NCBI GenBank assembly: GCA_015485945.1
Contig: WFSM01000060.1
Span: forward strand, 1 to 30,994
Direction: 5' to 3'
DNA length: 30,994 nt
From: Candidatus Bipolaricaulota bacterium
Lineage (GTDB): Bacteria; Bipolaricaulota; Bipolaricaulia; UBA7950; UBA9294
Below the pieces are notes generated by a model. The model did no database searches and was not told the DNA's origin. It saw nothing but the letters and a program-made list of their open reading frames with translations. Numbering within the stretch: position 1 is the stretch's first letter; every line of letters begins with the position of its first letter. Of the stretch, positions 7,887-15,259 are shown one piece after another. A program made the position numbers and the translations under genes.

Positions 7887-7915
7887 TTGACACACTTCCC
7901 CGGCACGGCTACCAT
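7887..7915 (+). promoter_or_regulatory. Promoter of the tRNA-Ile gene
   Basis: A consensus -35 TTGACA (7887-7892) and a -10 TACCAT (7910-7915) are separated by 17 bases. Transcription would start about 7 bases later, just ahead of the tRNA 5' end at 7929. An overlapping CATAAT offers an alternative -10 at a less favourable spacing. Confidence 0.65.
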
Positions 7916-7928
7916 AATGCCGATTCTT

Positions 7929-8002
7929 GGGTCTGTAGCTCAGTTGGTTAGAGCGCTCGCCTGATAAGCGGGAGGTCCCTGGTTCGAATCCAGGCAGGCC
8001 CA
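7929..8002 (+). tRNA. tRNA-Ile (anticodon GAT)
   Basis: A 74-nt cloverleaf. The acceptor stem GGGTCTG pairs with CAGGCCC (one G-T pair), the D arm contains AGCTCAGTTGGTTAGAGC, the anticodon stem CTCGC/GCGGG holds loop CTGATAA with anticodon GAT, and the T arm is CTGGTTCGAATCCAG. The discriminator base is A and the CCA end is not encoded. It stands alone with its own promoter, rather than in the 16S-23S spacer where tRNA-Ile(GAT) is often found. Confidence 0.97.
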
Positions 8003-8101
8003 TTGTTTCCCCGATCACCGTCTTCGTAGCATAAGCGTGGCGGCGATGCCGCTAAATTGGACCGTTCACTATGCCTCTATTTACAATCCCGCGGGGGTGC
8101 C

Positions 8102-8770
8102 GTGAAGACAGAATCGCGCCAGATGAGCCCACGGACGGTGAGAATCCTTGCGGTGAGCGATGAGGTGAGCCGTGAGATATACGACGAGGGGATCCAAACC
8201 CGGTTCGGCGACGTGGATCTCGCCATTTCTTGCGGCGATCTGCCTTATTACTACCTTGAGTACATCGTAAGTTCGCTTAATGTCCCGCTTTTCTACGTGC
8301 ACGGGAACCACGACCGCCCGCTCCAGACCGACCATGGAGTTATCCCGGAGCCACGCGGCTGTGTGTCGGTGGAGGGACGGGTGGTGCAGACCAACGGCCT
8401 TCTGATCGGTGGATTGGGGGGAAGCATCCGCTATAAGCCGACCGGGATGTATCAATACACCGAGTCCGAAATGCGGTGGCGGATCGCCAAGCTAGCGCCG
8501 CGCCTATGGCACAATTGGTTGTTGCGGAGGCGGGCGCTCGATATCTTTATCGCCCACTCCCCACCGCGCGGGATTCACGACCAGGATGATCGTCCCCACC
8601 ACGGGTTCGAGGCATTCGTAACCTTGATCCACCACTATCAGCCGCGGTATTTCATCCACGGCCACACCTATCCGCAGATGGGGGTGCCGGAGAGATCCCA
8701 CATTGAAAATACGGAAGTGATTCACGTGCACGGATACAAAGTGTTGGAGGTGCCCGTCATTCATGGCTGA
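8102..8770 (+). CDS. Calcineurin-like metallophosphoesterase
   Basis: A 222-residue protein. GTG 8102 follows a GGGGGTG ribosome-site-like stretch; ATG 8123 is the alternative. Metallophosphoesterase motifs are visible in order: AVSDEVS (motif I, with the usual D-x-H reduced to D only), SCGDLPYYYLEY (motif II GD), YVHGNHD (motif III GNHD), IAHSPPRG and FIHGHTYP (GHxH-like motif). Loss of the first His suggests altered metal binding; this variant, with LPYYYLEY, appears characteristic of its own subfamily. The end overlaps the next gene by 8 bases, implying a functional pair. The substrate is unknown. Confidence 0.85.
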   Translation: MKTESRQMSPRTVRILAVSDEVSREIYDEGIQTRFGDVDLAISCGDLPYYYLEYIVSSLNVPLFYVHGNHDRPLQTDHGVIPEPRGCVSVEGRVVQTNGLLIGGLGGSIRYKPTGMYQYTESEMRWRIAKLAPRLWHNWLLRRRALDIFIAHSPPRGIHDQDDRPHHGFEAFVTLIHHYQPRYFIHGHTYPQMGVPERSHIENTEVIHVHGYKVLEVPVIHG

Positions 8771-9623
8771 ATTTGGCTGGAGAAAGCTGGGGCGGGATCT
8801 GCTTACCGCCGTATTCCCGGTTGCCCGCCGCCGCCCGACATTGCTTATTTCATTTGATTGGGTGAAGGATCAGTTGAAATTAACGGGCAGCCGCTACCGC
8901 GGGATGCAGACGGTGGAGATCGCTAAGATCGTGGGCAGCCTCAACCGCTATCAGGATTTCGATCGCGCATTCTTGCCCCTGCATGCCACTGCGGAACGAA
9001 CCGCCCGGCTCAAACGGTTGCAGCGCGCGTTGGAACGGGGGGAAATCCTCCCGCCGGTGCGCTTGTACAAAGTTGGGGATGTGTATTTTGTGGAGGATGG
9101 CCACCATCGTGTTGCCGCTGCCCGTCGCCAGGGAGCGAAAGAGATTGACGCGGAGGTGATCGAGTTTGATACCCCCGTGCCGCTCGAATCGGGCGTGACG
9201 CCGACGGATATTCTGATCAAGGCCGAGTACGCTGATTTTCTCGCCCGTACCCATCTGGACCGGCTGCGTCCGAACCAGCGCATCGAGTTCAGCGAGCCGG
9301 GACGGTACCGGGTTCTCCTTGATCACATCGATGTTCACCGTTACTTCCTCGGACAGGAGAAAAAGCGGGAGATCCCGTACGAACAAGCGGTGGTTTCGTG
9401 GTACGATAATGTGTATATGCCGATCGTAGAGACGTTTCGTCGGTTGGAGGTTCTCAAGCGGTTTTCCGGACGCACCGAGGCCGACCTGTACGTGTGGTTG
9501 TCGCGCCATCTCTATCACCTCCGCGAGCGGTATGGTCCAGACGTCGACTTGGAGAAAGCGGTACTCGATTACGCGAACAGTTACCGCCTCGGCTGGCTGG
9601 CGCGTCTGTTCCGGCAGGCTTAA
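8763..9623 (+). CDS. ParB/sulfiredoxin-fold domain protein of unknown role (DUF4032-like)
   Basis: A 286-residue protein. Residues about 88-140 hold a ParB-like nucleotide-binding core, LPPVRLYKVGDVYFVEDGHHRVAAARRQGAKEIDAEVIEF, in which the DGHHR motif matches the phosphate-binding GxxR-type motif of the ParB/Srx fold. The N-terminal 70 residues and C-terminal 150 residues (PIVETFRRLEVLKRFSGRTEADLYVWLSRHLYHLRERYG) match uncharacterised DUF4032-type proteins. No helix-turn-helix of true ParB is apparent, so chromosome partitioning is unlikely. It is translationally coupled to the metallophosphoesterase, which suggests a shared nucleotide- or phosphate-related job (inference). Confidence 0.7.
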   Translation: MAEFGWRKLGRDLLTAVFPVARRRPTLLISFDWVKDQLKLTGSRYRGMQTVEIAKIVGSLNRYQDFDRAFLPLHATAERTARLKRLQRALERGEILPPVRLYKVGDVYFVEDGHHRVAAARRQGAKEIDAEVIEFDTPVPLESGVTPTDILIKAEYADFLARTHLDRLRPNQRIEFSEPGRYRVLLDHIDVHRYFLGQEKKREIPYEQAVVSWYDNVYMPIVETFRRLEVLKRFSGRTEADLYVWLSRHLYHLRERYGPDVDLEKAVLDYANSYRLGWLARLFRQA

Positions 9624-9687
9624 TCATCACATTTGTCGCCCGGGAACGAGCGCGGTAACATACAATACAATAATCTAAGGAGGAATA

Positions 9688-9939
9688 ATGGCCCAAGAAC
9701 CGCAGCCCGCAGACGAGCAACTGGTGCAGGTGATCGACAAGGGACCGGCTGGTCGGATCCACGTGCGCTTGTCCCGATTCCGCGACCGCGATTATCTCGA
9801 CATTCGCAATTTCTACATGACCGAGGATGGAGAGTGGCGCCCGACGCGCAAAGGGATCGCCGTCCCGGTCGAGTTTTACGATGAGCTAATGGCCGCCCTC
9901 ACCGCGGCCAAACCGCTGATCGAGGCGCGCAAAACTTAG
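9688..9939 (+). CDS. PC4/YdbC-like ssDNA-binding coactivator-fold protein
   Basis: An 83-residue protein with AAGGAGG upstream of ATG 9688. The region IHVRLSRFRDRDYLDIRNFYMTEDGEWRPTRKGIAVPVEFYDEL follows the beta-sheet and C-terminal helix of the PC4 (transcriptional coactivator p15) domain, including the DxRxFY and GEWRPTRKGIxVP signatures. Bacterial members bind single-stranded nucleic acid as dimers, and their roles in transcription or repair are poorly known. Its stop codon overlaps the stop of the convergent lipoprotein gene by 3 bases. Confidence 0.85.
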   Translation: MAQEPQPADEQLVQVIDKGPAGRIHVRLSRFRDRDYLDIRNFYMTEDGEWRPTRKGIAVPVEFYDELMAALTAAKPLIEARKT

Positions 9940-10556
9940 CTGCCACAACTGCCACAACCGACGACCTGAACGTACTTGGTTATCGACGCGCGGCCACCAT
10001 TGTTATCGACCACCGTCAGCGTAACCGGGTAACGAATGCCGTTGCTGCCGGCGGACGCGTATGCGTGTTCTACATATTCGCCACTGGCGGTCCTGCCGTC
10101 GCCGAAGTTCCACTGATACTCCACGATCTCGCCGTCAGCATCGGTAGACCCCGACGCGTCGAACGACACCGGATAGCCTTTGCTCACAATGTGCGGGTAG
10201 TAAGTAAACGCGGCCTGTGGCGGGTGATTGAGAATGTGCACAGTATGCGTCACCGTACCCGTCTTACCGGTGGAATCAGTTACGGTGAGGCGGACGGGAT
10301 ACGTTCCCGGCTGGGTGAACGTGTGTTCCGTCGTGCTTCCAACACCGGTGGTGCCATCACCGAAATCCCACGTGTAGGAAACGATACTCCCGTTGGGGCT
10401 GGATGAGGTTCCGGCATCGAACCGCACCGTGAGCGGGGGATAACCCTCGGATGGCGTGTAGGTGAACGCCGCCTGCGGCGCCTGCGAAAACAGGCATCCT
10501 CCCAACGTAGCGGCAGCAATAATAACGACGAATGCCAATACCAATCTGGGTTTCAT
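9936..10556 (-). CDS. PKD-domain lipoprotein
   Basis: A 206-residue protein with a signal peptide MKPRLVLAFVVIIAAATLGGC ending in a lipobox (TLGGC), so Cys21 is probably lipidated and the protein anchored outside the membrane. Two PKD domains follow: about 30-110 (TWDFGDGTTGVGSTTEHTF, YPVRLTVTD) and about 112-200 (YQWNFGDGRTASGEYVEHAY, YPVTLTVVDNNGG). The C-terminus VVGCGSCGS is cysteine-rich. PKD domains are beta-sandwiches used in surface binding or as spacers. AAAGGAGG precedes the ATG. No catalytic domain is present. Confidence 0.9.
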   Translation of the reverse strand: MKPRLVLAFVVIIAAATLGGCLFSQAPQAAFTYTPSEGYPPLTVRFDAGTSSSPNGSIVSYTWDFGDGTTGVGSTTEHTFTQPGTYPVRLTVTDSTGKTGTVTHTVHILNHPPQAAFTYYPHIVSKGYPVSFDASGSTDADGEIVEYQWNFGDGRTASGEYVEHAYASAGSNGIRYPVTLTVVDNNGGRASITKYVQVVGCGSCGS

Positions 10557-10634
10557 GGTTTATTTCCTCCTTTTGCGGTCTTATTTTACTCCCGCGGTGC
10601 GCCGAGTGCACGCCGCCGGCACATCCCAATACCC

Positions 10635-10663
10635 TAGACACAGCTTACTCGTGATGTGATAAT
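10635..10663 (+). promoter_or_regulatory. Promoter upstream of the hemolysin III-type gene
   Basis: TAGACA (10635-10640), a 17-base spacer and GATAAT (10658-10663) with an extended TG one base before the -10. This is one mismatch from consensus at each box. The predicted leader to the GTG start at 10747 is about 75 bases. Confidence 0.6.
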
Positions 10664-10746
10664 GGATTTTGTGGCATCACGATGGGTGCGTGCCGCTGTT
10701 ATCGGCTGGGACAGGGAACAGGAATGCATATTGCGAGGGTGGTATT

Positions 10747-11403
10747 GTGAACAAACCGCGCGAACCGGATCCGTGGACGTACTACACGTTGGGAGAAGAA
10801 ATCGCCAATGCGATCACCCACGGTGTGGGAACGCTCCTCAGTATCGCGGGACTCACGTTGCTCGTTACCCTTGCGGCACTGGCGCACGACTCCCTGCGCG
10901 TGTGGAGTTTTGCCGTATACGGCGTGAGCCTTGTGCTCCTCCATCTTGCGTCCACCCTGTATCACGCCATCCCGCCATCGCGGGTGAAGCGGATGTTCCG
11001 CATTGTCGATCACAGCTCAATTTATCTCCTCATTGCCGGCACGTACACCCCGTTTCTTGTCATTGGATTACACAACATGACACTGTTATGGGTGGTGTGG
11101 GGACTCGCAGCAGCGGGAATCGGGCTGCAGGTTGCGGCGAGCAGTTGGTTCACAAAGATGTCGGTGTTCACATACATCGGGATGGGATGGTTGGTTATCG
11201 TTGTCTTCCGTAATCTCCTCGCGGACATCCCCGTCGGCGGGGTGGTCCTTCTCATTGCGGGCGGGCTCGCATACATGATTGGAATCGCGTTTTACGCATG
11301 GAAGAATCTTCCTTATCACCACGCGATTTGGCACGTATTCGTCATGGGAGGAAGTGCGTGTCATTTCTTCGCGATATTCTTCTATCTGCTACCAACGCAC
11401 TGA
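10747..11403 (+). CDS. Hemolysin III / TrhA (PAQR-like) family integral membrane protein
   Basis: A 218-residue protein starting at GTG 10747 after GAGGGTGG. It contains the family motifs EEIANAITHGVGTLLSIAG, LHLASTLYHAIP and RIVDHSSIYLLIAGTYTPF, and the C-terminal HHAIWHVFVMGGSACHF. The conserved Ser/His/Asp set (S-x3-H, DH, H-x3-H) forms a metal site in PAQR-type hydrolase-like proteins. About seven membrane helices can be seen. The family name comes from a Bacillus cytolysin; in other bacteria a role in membrane lipid or fluidity homeostasis is reported, so a toxin role should not be assumed. Confidence 0.9.
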   Translation: MNKPREPDPWTYYTLGEEIANAITHGVGTLLSIAGLTLLVTLAALAHDSLRVWSFAVYGVSLVLLHLASTLYHAIPPSRVKRMFRIVDHSSIYLLIAGTYTPFLVIGLHNMTLLWVVWGLAAAGIGLQVAASSWFTKMSVFTYIGMGWLVIVVFRNLLADIPVGGVVLLIAGGLAYMIGIAFYAWKNLPYHHAIWHVFVMGGSACHFFAIFFYLLPTH

Positions 11404-11475
11404 GCTGCGCCACTAGCTGCTTGCATAATTTTCGACAAATGTCCGTCGTAAACCAGTCTTAAACTTCTTCTTGAT

Positions 11476-11490
11476 TTAGAACTATTATTA
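11476..11490 (+). promoter_or_regulatory. PerR-box-like operator ahead of the Fur/PerR gene
   Basis: The 15-base stretch TTAGAACTATTATTA matches the classical PerR box TTATAATNATTATAA at about 12 of 15 positions and lies 19 bases before the ATG at 11509. It overlaps a TATTAT that would serve as a -10 box, with a weak TTAAAC 18 bases upstream. The position suits autorepression. The match is by eye. Confidence 0.5.
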
Positions 11491-11508
11491 AAGTAAACTC
11501 CGCTTACA

Positions 11509-11973
11509 ATGATGCCCGAAGAAAGAATTGTGCGGTTACGCAATGCAGGACTGACTCCGACGCCACAACGGCTGGCAGTGCTTGAATATTTGGATGACAA
11601 TCACGCGCATCCAACCGCGGAAGAGATTTATCGTGCGGTACACTCCCGCCATCCAACGATTGTCAAGGCGACGGTGTACAACACGCTCTCCGCTCTAAAG
11701 AAAGTGGGTGTGATACAGGAACTCACAATCGCGCGGGAAGCAGCACGCTACGAAGCAACCGCCACTCCGCATCCTCACTTCATGTGCCGCGTATGCGGAC
11801 GGATTTATGACGTCGACCTTCCGTGCATGGTGCGACCGGGCGACGATGTAAACGGGCATAAAGTGGAGGCGGTGCACACGTATATCTACGGGGTGTGCGC
11901 CGATTGTCGTCGTGATCGCGTGGAAAACGATAATCATTCTAAATTAGTTGTCCCGGAGGCAAGAGATGCCTGA
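11509..11973 (+). CDS. Fur-family regulator, PerR-like peroxide/metal sensor
   Basis: A 154-residue protein with a winged-helix N-terminus (LTPTPQRLAVLEYLDDNHAHPTAEEIYRAV then IVKATVYNTLSALKKVGVI). A dimerisation/metal-binding half follows, with HPHFMCRVCGRIYDV and CADC providing the two CxxC pairs for structural zinc. The H-x-H and Asp residues around PHPHF and DVDL are compatible with a PerR regulatory Fe/Mn site. There is no clear ribosome site before ATG 11509 or 11512. Its last 8 bases overlap mutM, and the following genes are nearly all oxidative-stress genes, which supports a PerR-type role over iron-uptake Fur. Confidence 0.85.
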   Translation: MMPEERIVRLRNAGLTPTPQRLAVLEYLDDNHAHPTAEEIYRAVHSRHPTIVKATVYNTLSALKKVGVIQELTIAREAARYEATATPHPHFMCRVCGRIYDVDLPCMVRPGDDVNGHKVEAVHTYIYGVCADCRRDRVENDNHSKLVVPEARDA

Positions 11974-12748
11974 ACTGCCGGAGGTAGAAACAATCGTGCG
12001 TGGACTGCGGAAAGCGGTCGTGGGCGCACAGGTGGAAAAGCTCCAGGTGATCGATCCACACATATCCCTCCCGGAGAAGGAGATCATCGGGAAACGAATC
12101 GCCGCGGTTGAACGGAGGGGAAAGTACATCATCCTCCGTCTCGAACCGCATGGGTCGCTCATCTTCCATCTCCGCATGTCAGGACGACTCCTGCGCGTGT
12201 GCCCACCCGGGGAAGGGAAATACTCCCGCCTCGTCCTTCACCTTGACACCGGAGTCCTCCGGTTCATCAATCCGCGCCGGTTGGGGACGGTCGAATTCTC
12301 GGATAACGGGTTCCCTCACAAGCTCGGACTTGAGCCCCTTGGTAGTGCGTTCACCGTGCGGCGGCTGCGCGGTATCGTGCGCCACAGCCGGAGCCCGATC
12401 AAGCTGGTTTTGATGAACCAACACAAGATCGCCGGGCTCGGGAATATCTATTCCGCCGAGGCGCTGTGGCGGGCGCGGATCGACCCACGGCGGCCGGCAA
12501 ACTCTCTTACCGCACCGGAAACGCGCGCGCTGCACACCGGAATCGTGGAGGTGCTTAAAGATGCGATTAATCACATGGGAACGACGTTCTCCGATTACCG
12601 CACTGCGGATGGAGATAAAGGCGGGTTTCAGGAATTTCTCGCAGTGTACGGGAAAACGGGTGAACCATGCCCACGCTGCGGCACAGAGATAGAGCGAATC
12701 AAACAGGGCGGCAGATCGACCTATCTGTGCCCTAAATGTCAAATATAA
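11966..12748 (+). CDS. mutM: Formamidopyrimidine-DNA glycosylase (8-oxoguanine repair)
   Basis: A 260-residue protein. ATG 11966 is fixed by the N-terminal MPELPEVETIVRGL, because Pro2 after Met removal is the catalytic nucleophile, and by GGAGG 11 bases upstream. Other landmarks are the Lys in GKYIILRLE, LMNQHKIAGLGNIYSAEALW (the helix-two-turn-helix with conserved Asn), YGKTGEPCPRCG and a zinc finger of C-x2-C...C-x2-C ending YLCPKCQ. It removes oxidised purines such as 8-oxoguanine and FapyG and then nicks the strand. Its placement directly after the PerR-like gene and before rubrerythrin ties oxidised-base repair to the peroxide response. Confidence 0.96.
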   Translation: MPELPEVETIVRGLRKAVVGAQVEKLQVIDPHISLPEKEIIGKRIAAVERRGKYIILRLEPHGSLIFHLRMSGRLLRVCPPGEGKYSRLVLHLDTGVLRFINPRRLGTVEFSDNGFPHKLGLEPLGSAFTVRRLRGIVRHSRSPIKLVLMNQHKIAGLGNIYSAEALWRARIDPRRPANSLTAPETRALHTGIVEVLKDAINHMGTTFSDYRTADGDKGGFQEFLAVYGKTGEPCPRCGTEIERIKQGGRSTYLCPKCQI

Positions 12749-12758
12749 GGAGGACTTG

Positions 12759-13331
12759 ATGGAACTGAGAGGTACAAAAACAGAGAAAAATCTGCTCACC
12801 GCGTTCGTCGGCGAGTCGCAGGCGCGTAACCGTTACTCCTACTTCGCCAGCCAGGCGAAGAAAGACGGATTTGTGCAGATCCAGGCGATATTCGAGGAGA
12901 CGGCAAACCAGGAGAAGGAACACGCCAAGCGGCTGTTCAAGTTCCTAAATGGAGGCGAGGTGAAGATCGAGGCCGCGTTTCCCGCGGGTGTGATCGGCAC
13001 CACAGCGGAGAACCTGACGGCCGCGGCGGCAGGAGAACACTACGAGTGGGAACAGATGTACCCCGCGTTCGCGCAAGAAGCACACGCGGAGGGGTTCACT
13101 GAGATCGCCGCCGTGTTCACGGCGATCGCCGTGGCGGAAAAGCAGCACGAAAAGCGTTATCTGGGGCTATTGAAGAACGTGGAAGCAGGAACGGTGTTCA
13201 AGAAGGACCGTCAGGTGGTGTGGCGCTGTCGCAACTGCGGGTACATCCACATTGGTCCCGAGGCCCCGGAGAAATGCCCGGCATGTGCCCATCCTCAGGC
13301 GTATTTTGAGCTACTCGCAGAAAACTGGTAA
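12759..13331 (+). CDS. rbr: Rubrerythrin (peroxide reductase), long form
   Basis: A 190-residue protein; ATG 12759 follows AAGGAGG. The N-terminal ferritin-like diiron domain has TAFVGESQARNRYSYF (Glu19) and EETANQEKEHAKRLFKFL. The second half contains AAGEHYEWEQMYPAFAQEAHAEG and AVAEKQHEKRY, giving the ExxH diiron ligands. The C-terminus carries a rubredoxin domain CRNCGYIHIG...CPACAHPQAYF with one mononuclear iron. Rubrerythrin reduces H2O2 to water in the cytoplasm of anaerobes, using electrons from rubredoxin or a reductase. The rubredoxin and flavin reductase genes further downstream in the same run are plausible donors. Confidence 0.96.
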   Translation: MELRGTKTEKNLLTAFVGESQARNRYSYFASQAKKDGFVQIQAIFEETANQEKEHAKRLFKFLNGGEVKIEAAFPAGVIGTTAENLTAAAAGEHYEWEQMYPAFAQEAHAEGFTEIAAVFTAIAVAEKQHEKRYLGLLKNVEAGTVFKKDRQVVWRCRNCGYIHIGPEAPEKCPACAHPQAYFELLAENW

Positions 13332-13348
13332 TCATGGAGGTATCTAAA

Positions 13349-14017
13349 ATGGCGGACAAATCATTACAGACACAGGAAGCGACGGGAATGCCTTTGCTTG
13401 GGGATCGGTTCCCACAATTGGAAGTACAGACGACACATGGGATGATGCAACTGCCGGATGCATTTTCCGGAAAGTGGTTCCTGCTGTTCAGCCACCCGGC
13501 TGACTTCACCCCGGTGTGCACCACTGAGTTCGTCGCGTTCCAGAAACGGTACGAAAAGTTCAAGGAGCTGGGAGCCGAGCTGATCGGCCTGTCGATCGAT
13601 CAGGTGTTCTCCCATATCAAGTGGATCGATTGGATCAAGGACAACCTGAACGTGGAAATCCAATTTCCGATCATTGCTGGAACCGAGACAATCGCGCACA
13701 AGCTCGGGTTGATCCACCCGGGAAAGGGCACGAACACGGTCCGGGCGGTGTTTATCGTCGATCCCCACGGGATCATTCGTGCCATCATGTACTATCCCCA
13801 GGAGCTCGGACGCAACATGGATGAGTTTCTGCGGATGATCAAGGGATTCCAGATCGCTGATCGGGAAGGGGTTGCTATCCCGGCGAACTGGCCGGAAAAC
13901 GAGCTCGTCGGCGACGAGGTGATCATCGCGCCGGCAAGCGACGTCGAGACGGCACGTACCCGCACCAAGGAGTACGAGTGCTACGATTGGTGGCTGTGCC
14001 ACAAAAAGCTTGCTTAA
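13349..14017 (+). CDS. Peroxiredoxin, Prx6/archaeal-type
   Basis: A 222-residue protein; ATG 13349 is chosen because GGAGGT lies seven bases upstream (an earlier in-frame ATG at 13334 precedes that site). The peroxidatic site is HPADFTPVCTTEF with Cys57. The C-terminal YECYDWWLCHKK supplies Cys211 and Cys217, as in the archaeal Prx6-like enzymes that use a C-terminal resolving cysteine pair. The long C-terminal arm (ADREGVAIPANWPENELVGDEVIIAPA) is typical. It reduces H2O2 and organic peroxides with thiol donors, usually as a ring of dimers. It sits between rubrerythrin and ferritin in the same transcript. Confidence 0.94.
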   Translation: MADKSLQTQEATGMPLLGDRFPQLEVQTTHGMMQLPDAFSGKWFLLFSHPADFTPVCTTEFVAFQKRYEKFKELGAELIGLSIDQVFSHIKWIDWIKDNLNVEIQFPIIAGTETIAHKLGLIHPGKGTNTVRAVFIVDPHGIIRAIMYYPQELGRNMDEFLRMIKGFQIADREGVAIPANWPENELVGDEVIIAPASDVETARTRTKEYECYDWWLCHKKLA

Positions 14018-14027
14018 GGAGGAAATC

Positions 14028-14549
14028 ATGATCGGAAAGCGGATGCAGGACACGATAAATGAACAGATTAAACACGAATTGGAGTCAGCATATCTCTATC
14101 TGGCGATGGTTGCCTATTTCCGGGCTGAGGGCCTGGACGGGATGGCGACGTGGATGGAAGTGCAAACGCAGGAAGAAGTCGCCCACGCGATGCGGTTCTT
14201 CAATCACATCAACGAACGCGGCGGGCGCGTCGAGTTGCGGGCGCTGGCCCAACCACAAAAAGATTGGCCTTCGCCGCTCGAAGCGTTCAAGGCAGCATAC
14301 GCGCACGAGCAATTCATCACCGGGACAATCAACGATCTCCTCAAGGTCGCCGACGAGGAGAACGACAACCCGGCAAAGATCATGCTGCAGTGGTTCGTCT
14401 CCGAGCAGGTGGAGGAGGAGGATGCGGCCAAAAAGATCGTCGACCTGCTCACCCGAGTGGGGGACTCCGGCCACGGGTTGATCATGGTTGACCGCGAACT
14501 CGGGACGCGTAAGGCCGCCCCGGCGAGCGGCGAAGGAGAGGCGGAGTGA
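14028..14549 (+). CDS. ftnA: Non-heme ferritin
   Basis: A 173-residue protein; ATG 14028 follows AAGGAGG. It matches bacterial ferritin: MQDTINEQIKHELESAYLYLAMVAYF (Glu17, Tyr24), TQEEVAHAMRFFNHINERGG (Glu and His of the ferroxidase site) and WFVSEQVEEEDAAKKIVDLL. These residues make the diiron centre that oxidises Fe(II) and stores iron in a 24-subunit shell, which limits Fenton chemistry. Its stop overlaps the GTG start of the flavin reductase, and that neighbour could help mobilise stored iron by supplying reduced flavin (inference). Confidence 0.95.
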   Translation: MIGKRMQDTINEQIKHELESAYLYLAMVAYFRAEGLDGMATWMEVQTQEEVAHAMRFFNHINERGGRVELRALAQPQKDWPSPLEAFKAAYAHEQFITGTINDLLKVADEENDNPAKIMLQWFVSEQVEEEDAAKKIVDLLTRVGDSGHGLIMVDRELGTRKAAPASGEGEAE

Positions 14550-15064
14550 ACCAGTTTAAGATCACAACCGATCCGGCGGGGCTGAACCAGGCCCTGTTCG
14601 AGGTTACCCACGGGCTGTACGTCCTCACCGCCGTCCACGGCGGAAAGATGAACGGCCAGTGCCTCGATGCGGTGATGCAGGTGACGAACGCCCCGCCGCG
14701 GATTGCGATCGGGGTGGGGAAGAAATCCCTCACCCACGAGATGATCGCCGCGACCGGGAAGTTCGCCCTGAACGCCCTCGATCGGACCGATCCGAGGTGC
14801 CCGGACGTGGTCCGGCGCTTCGGGTTCCAGTCCGGCCGCGACGTGGACAAGTTTGCCGACTTTACACACATAGCAGGTGAGAACGGTTGCCCGCTTCTCC
14901 CGGACTCCAAGGCGTTCTGGGAGTGCACCGTCATTCCTGAGCTCACCGTCGACCTCGGTACCCATACCCTGTTTGTGGCCGCGGTCGAACGCGCCGGAAC
15001 GCGGGCGGACGGTGACCCCCTCACCTACAATGAGTACAGAAAAACAATGCGAAACAGGAGGTAG
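14546..15064 (+). CDS. Flavin reductase domain protein (flavoredoxin / Hrb-flavin domain type)
   Basis: A 172-residue protein with a GTG start in a GTGA overlap with ferritin. It matches the FMN-binding split-barrel of flavin reductases: FEVTHGLYVLTAVHGGKMNGQCLDAVMQVTNAPPRIAIGV and KSLTHEMIAATGKFALNAL, then GFQSGRDVDKF and the C-terminal GDPLTYNEYRK. The same domain forms the N-terminal part of high-molecular-weight rubredoxin (Hrb), the NADH-linked partner of flavodiiron protein FprA in acetogens. Here the rubredoxin part is the next gene, two bases away, so the pair resembles an Hrb split in two. Confidence 0.88.
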   Translation: MNQFKITTDPAGLNQALFEVTHGLYVLTAVHGGKMNGQCLDAVMQVTNAPPRIAIGVGKKSLTHEMIAATGKFALNALDRTDPRCPDVVRRFGFQSGRDVDKFADFTHIAGENGCPLLPDSKAFWECTVIPELTVDLGTHTLFVAAVERAGTRADGDPLTYNEYRKTMRNRR

Positions 15065-15066
15065 TG

Positions 15067-15228
15067 ATGGATAAATGGGTATGCACAGTGTGCGGCTATG
15101 TTTATGATCCGGAGGCGGGCGACCCGACGCAGGGGGTTGCCGCTGGCACCCCGTTCGAGGACCTACCCGACGATTGGGTGTGCCCCGATTGCGGTGTTGG
15201 GAAGGACATGTTCGAAAAGCAGGGTTAG
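15067..15228 (+). CDS. Rubredoxin
   Basis: A 53-residue protein, MDKWVCTVCGYVYDPEAGDP at the start, with the second iron knuckle WVCPDCGVGKDMFEK. The two CxxCG motifs (C6/C9 and C39/C42) bind one iron, and the acidic loop GTPFEDLPDDW is typical. AGGAGG lies just before ATG 15067. It is a small cytoplasmic one-electron carrier, likely feeding FprA, rubrerythrin or superoxide reductase encoded nearby. It ends this first redox transcript before the Rrf2 promoter. Confidence 0.97.
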   Translation: MDKWVCTVCGYVYDPEAGDPTQGVAAGTPFEDLPDDWVCPDCGVGKDMFEKQG

Positions 15229-15259
15229 AAGCGGCGCGATCAATCTGCTCGGTTTTGGC

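Noticed and set aside
8763..9623. Calling the ParB-like protein a chromosome-partitioning ParB.
   Set aside because: Only the nucleotide-binding core matches; no helix-turn-helix domain and no parA neighbour are present.
10747..11403. Interpreting the hemolysin III-type protein as a toxin.
   Set aside because: The family name is historical; most members are membrane homeostasis proteins with a PAQR-like metal site, and no export or toxin context is present.
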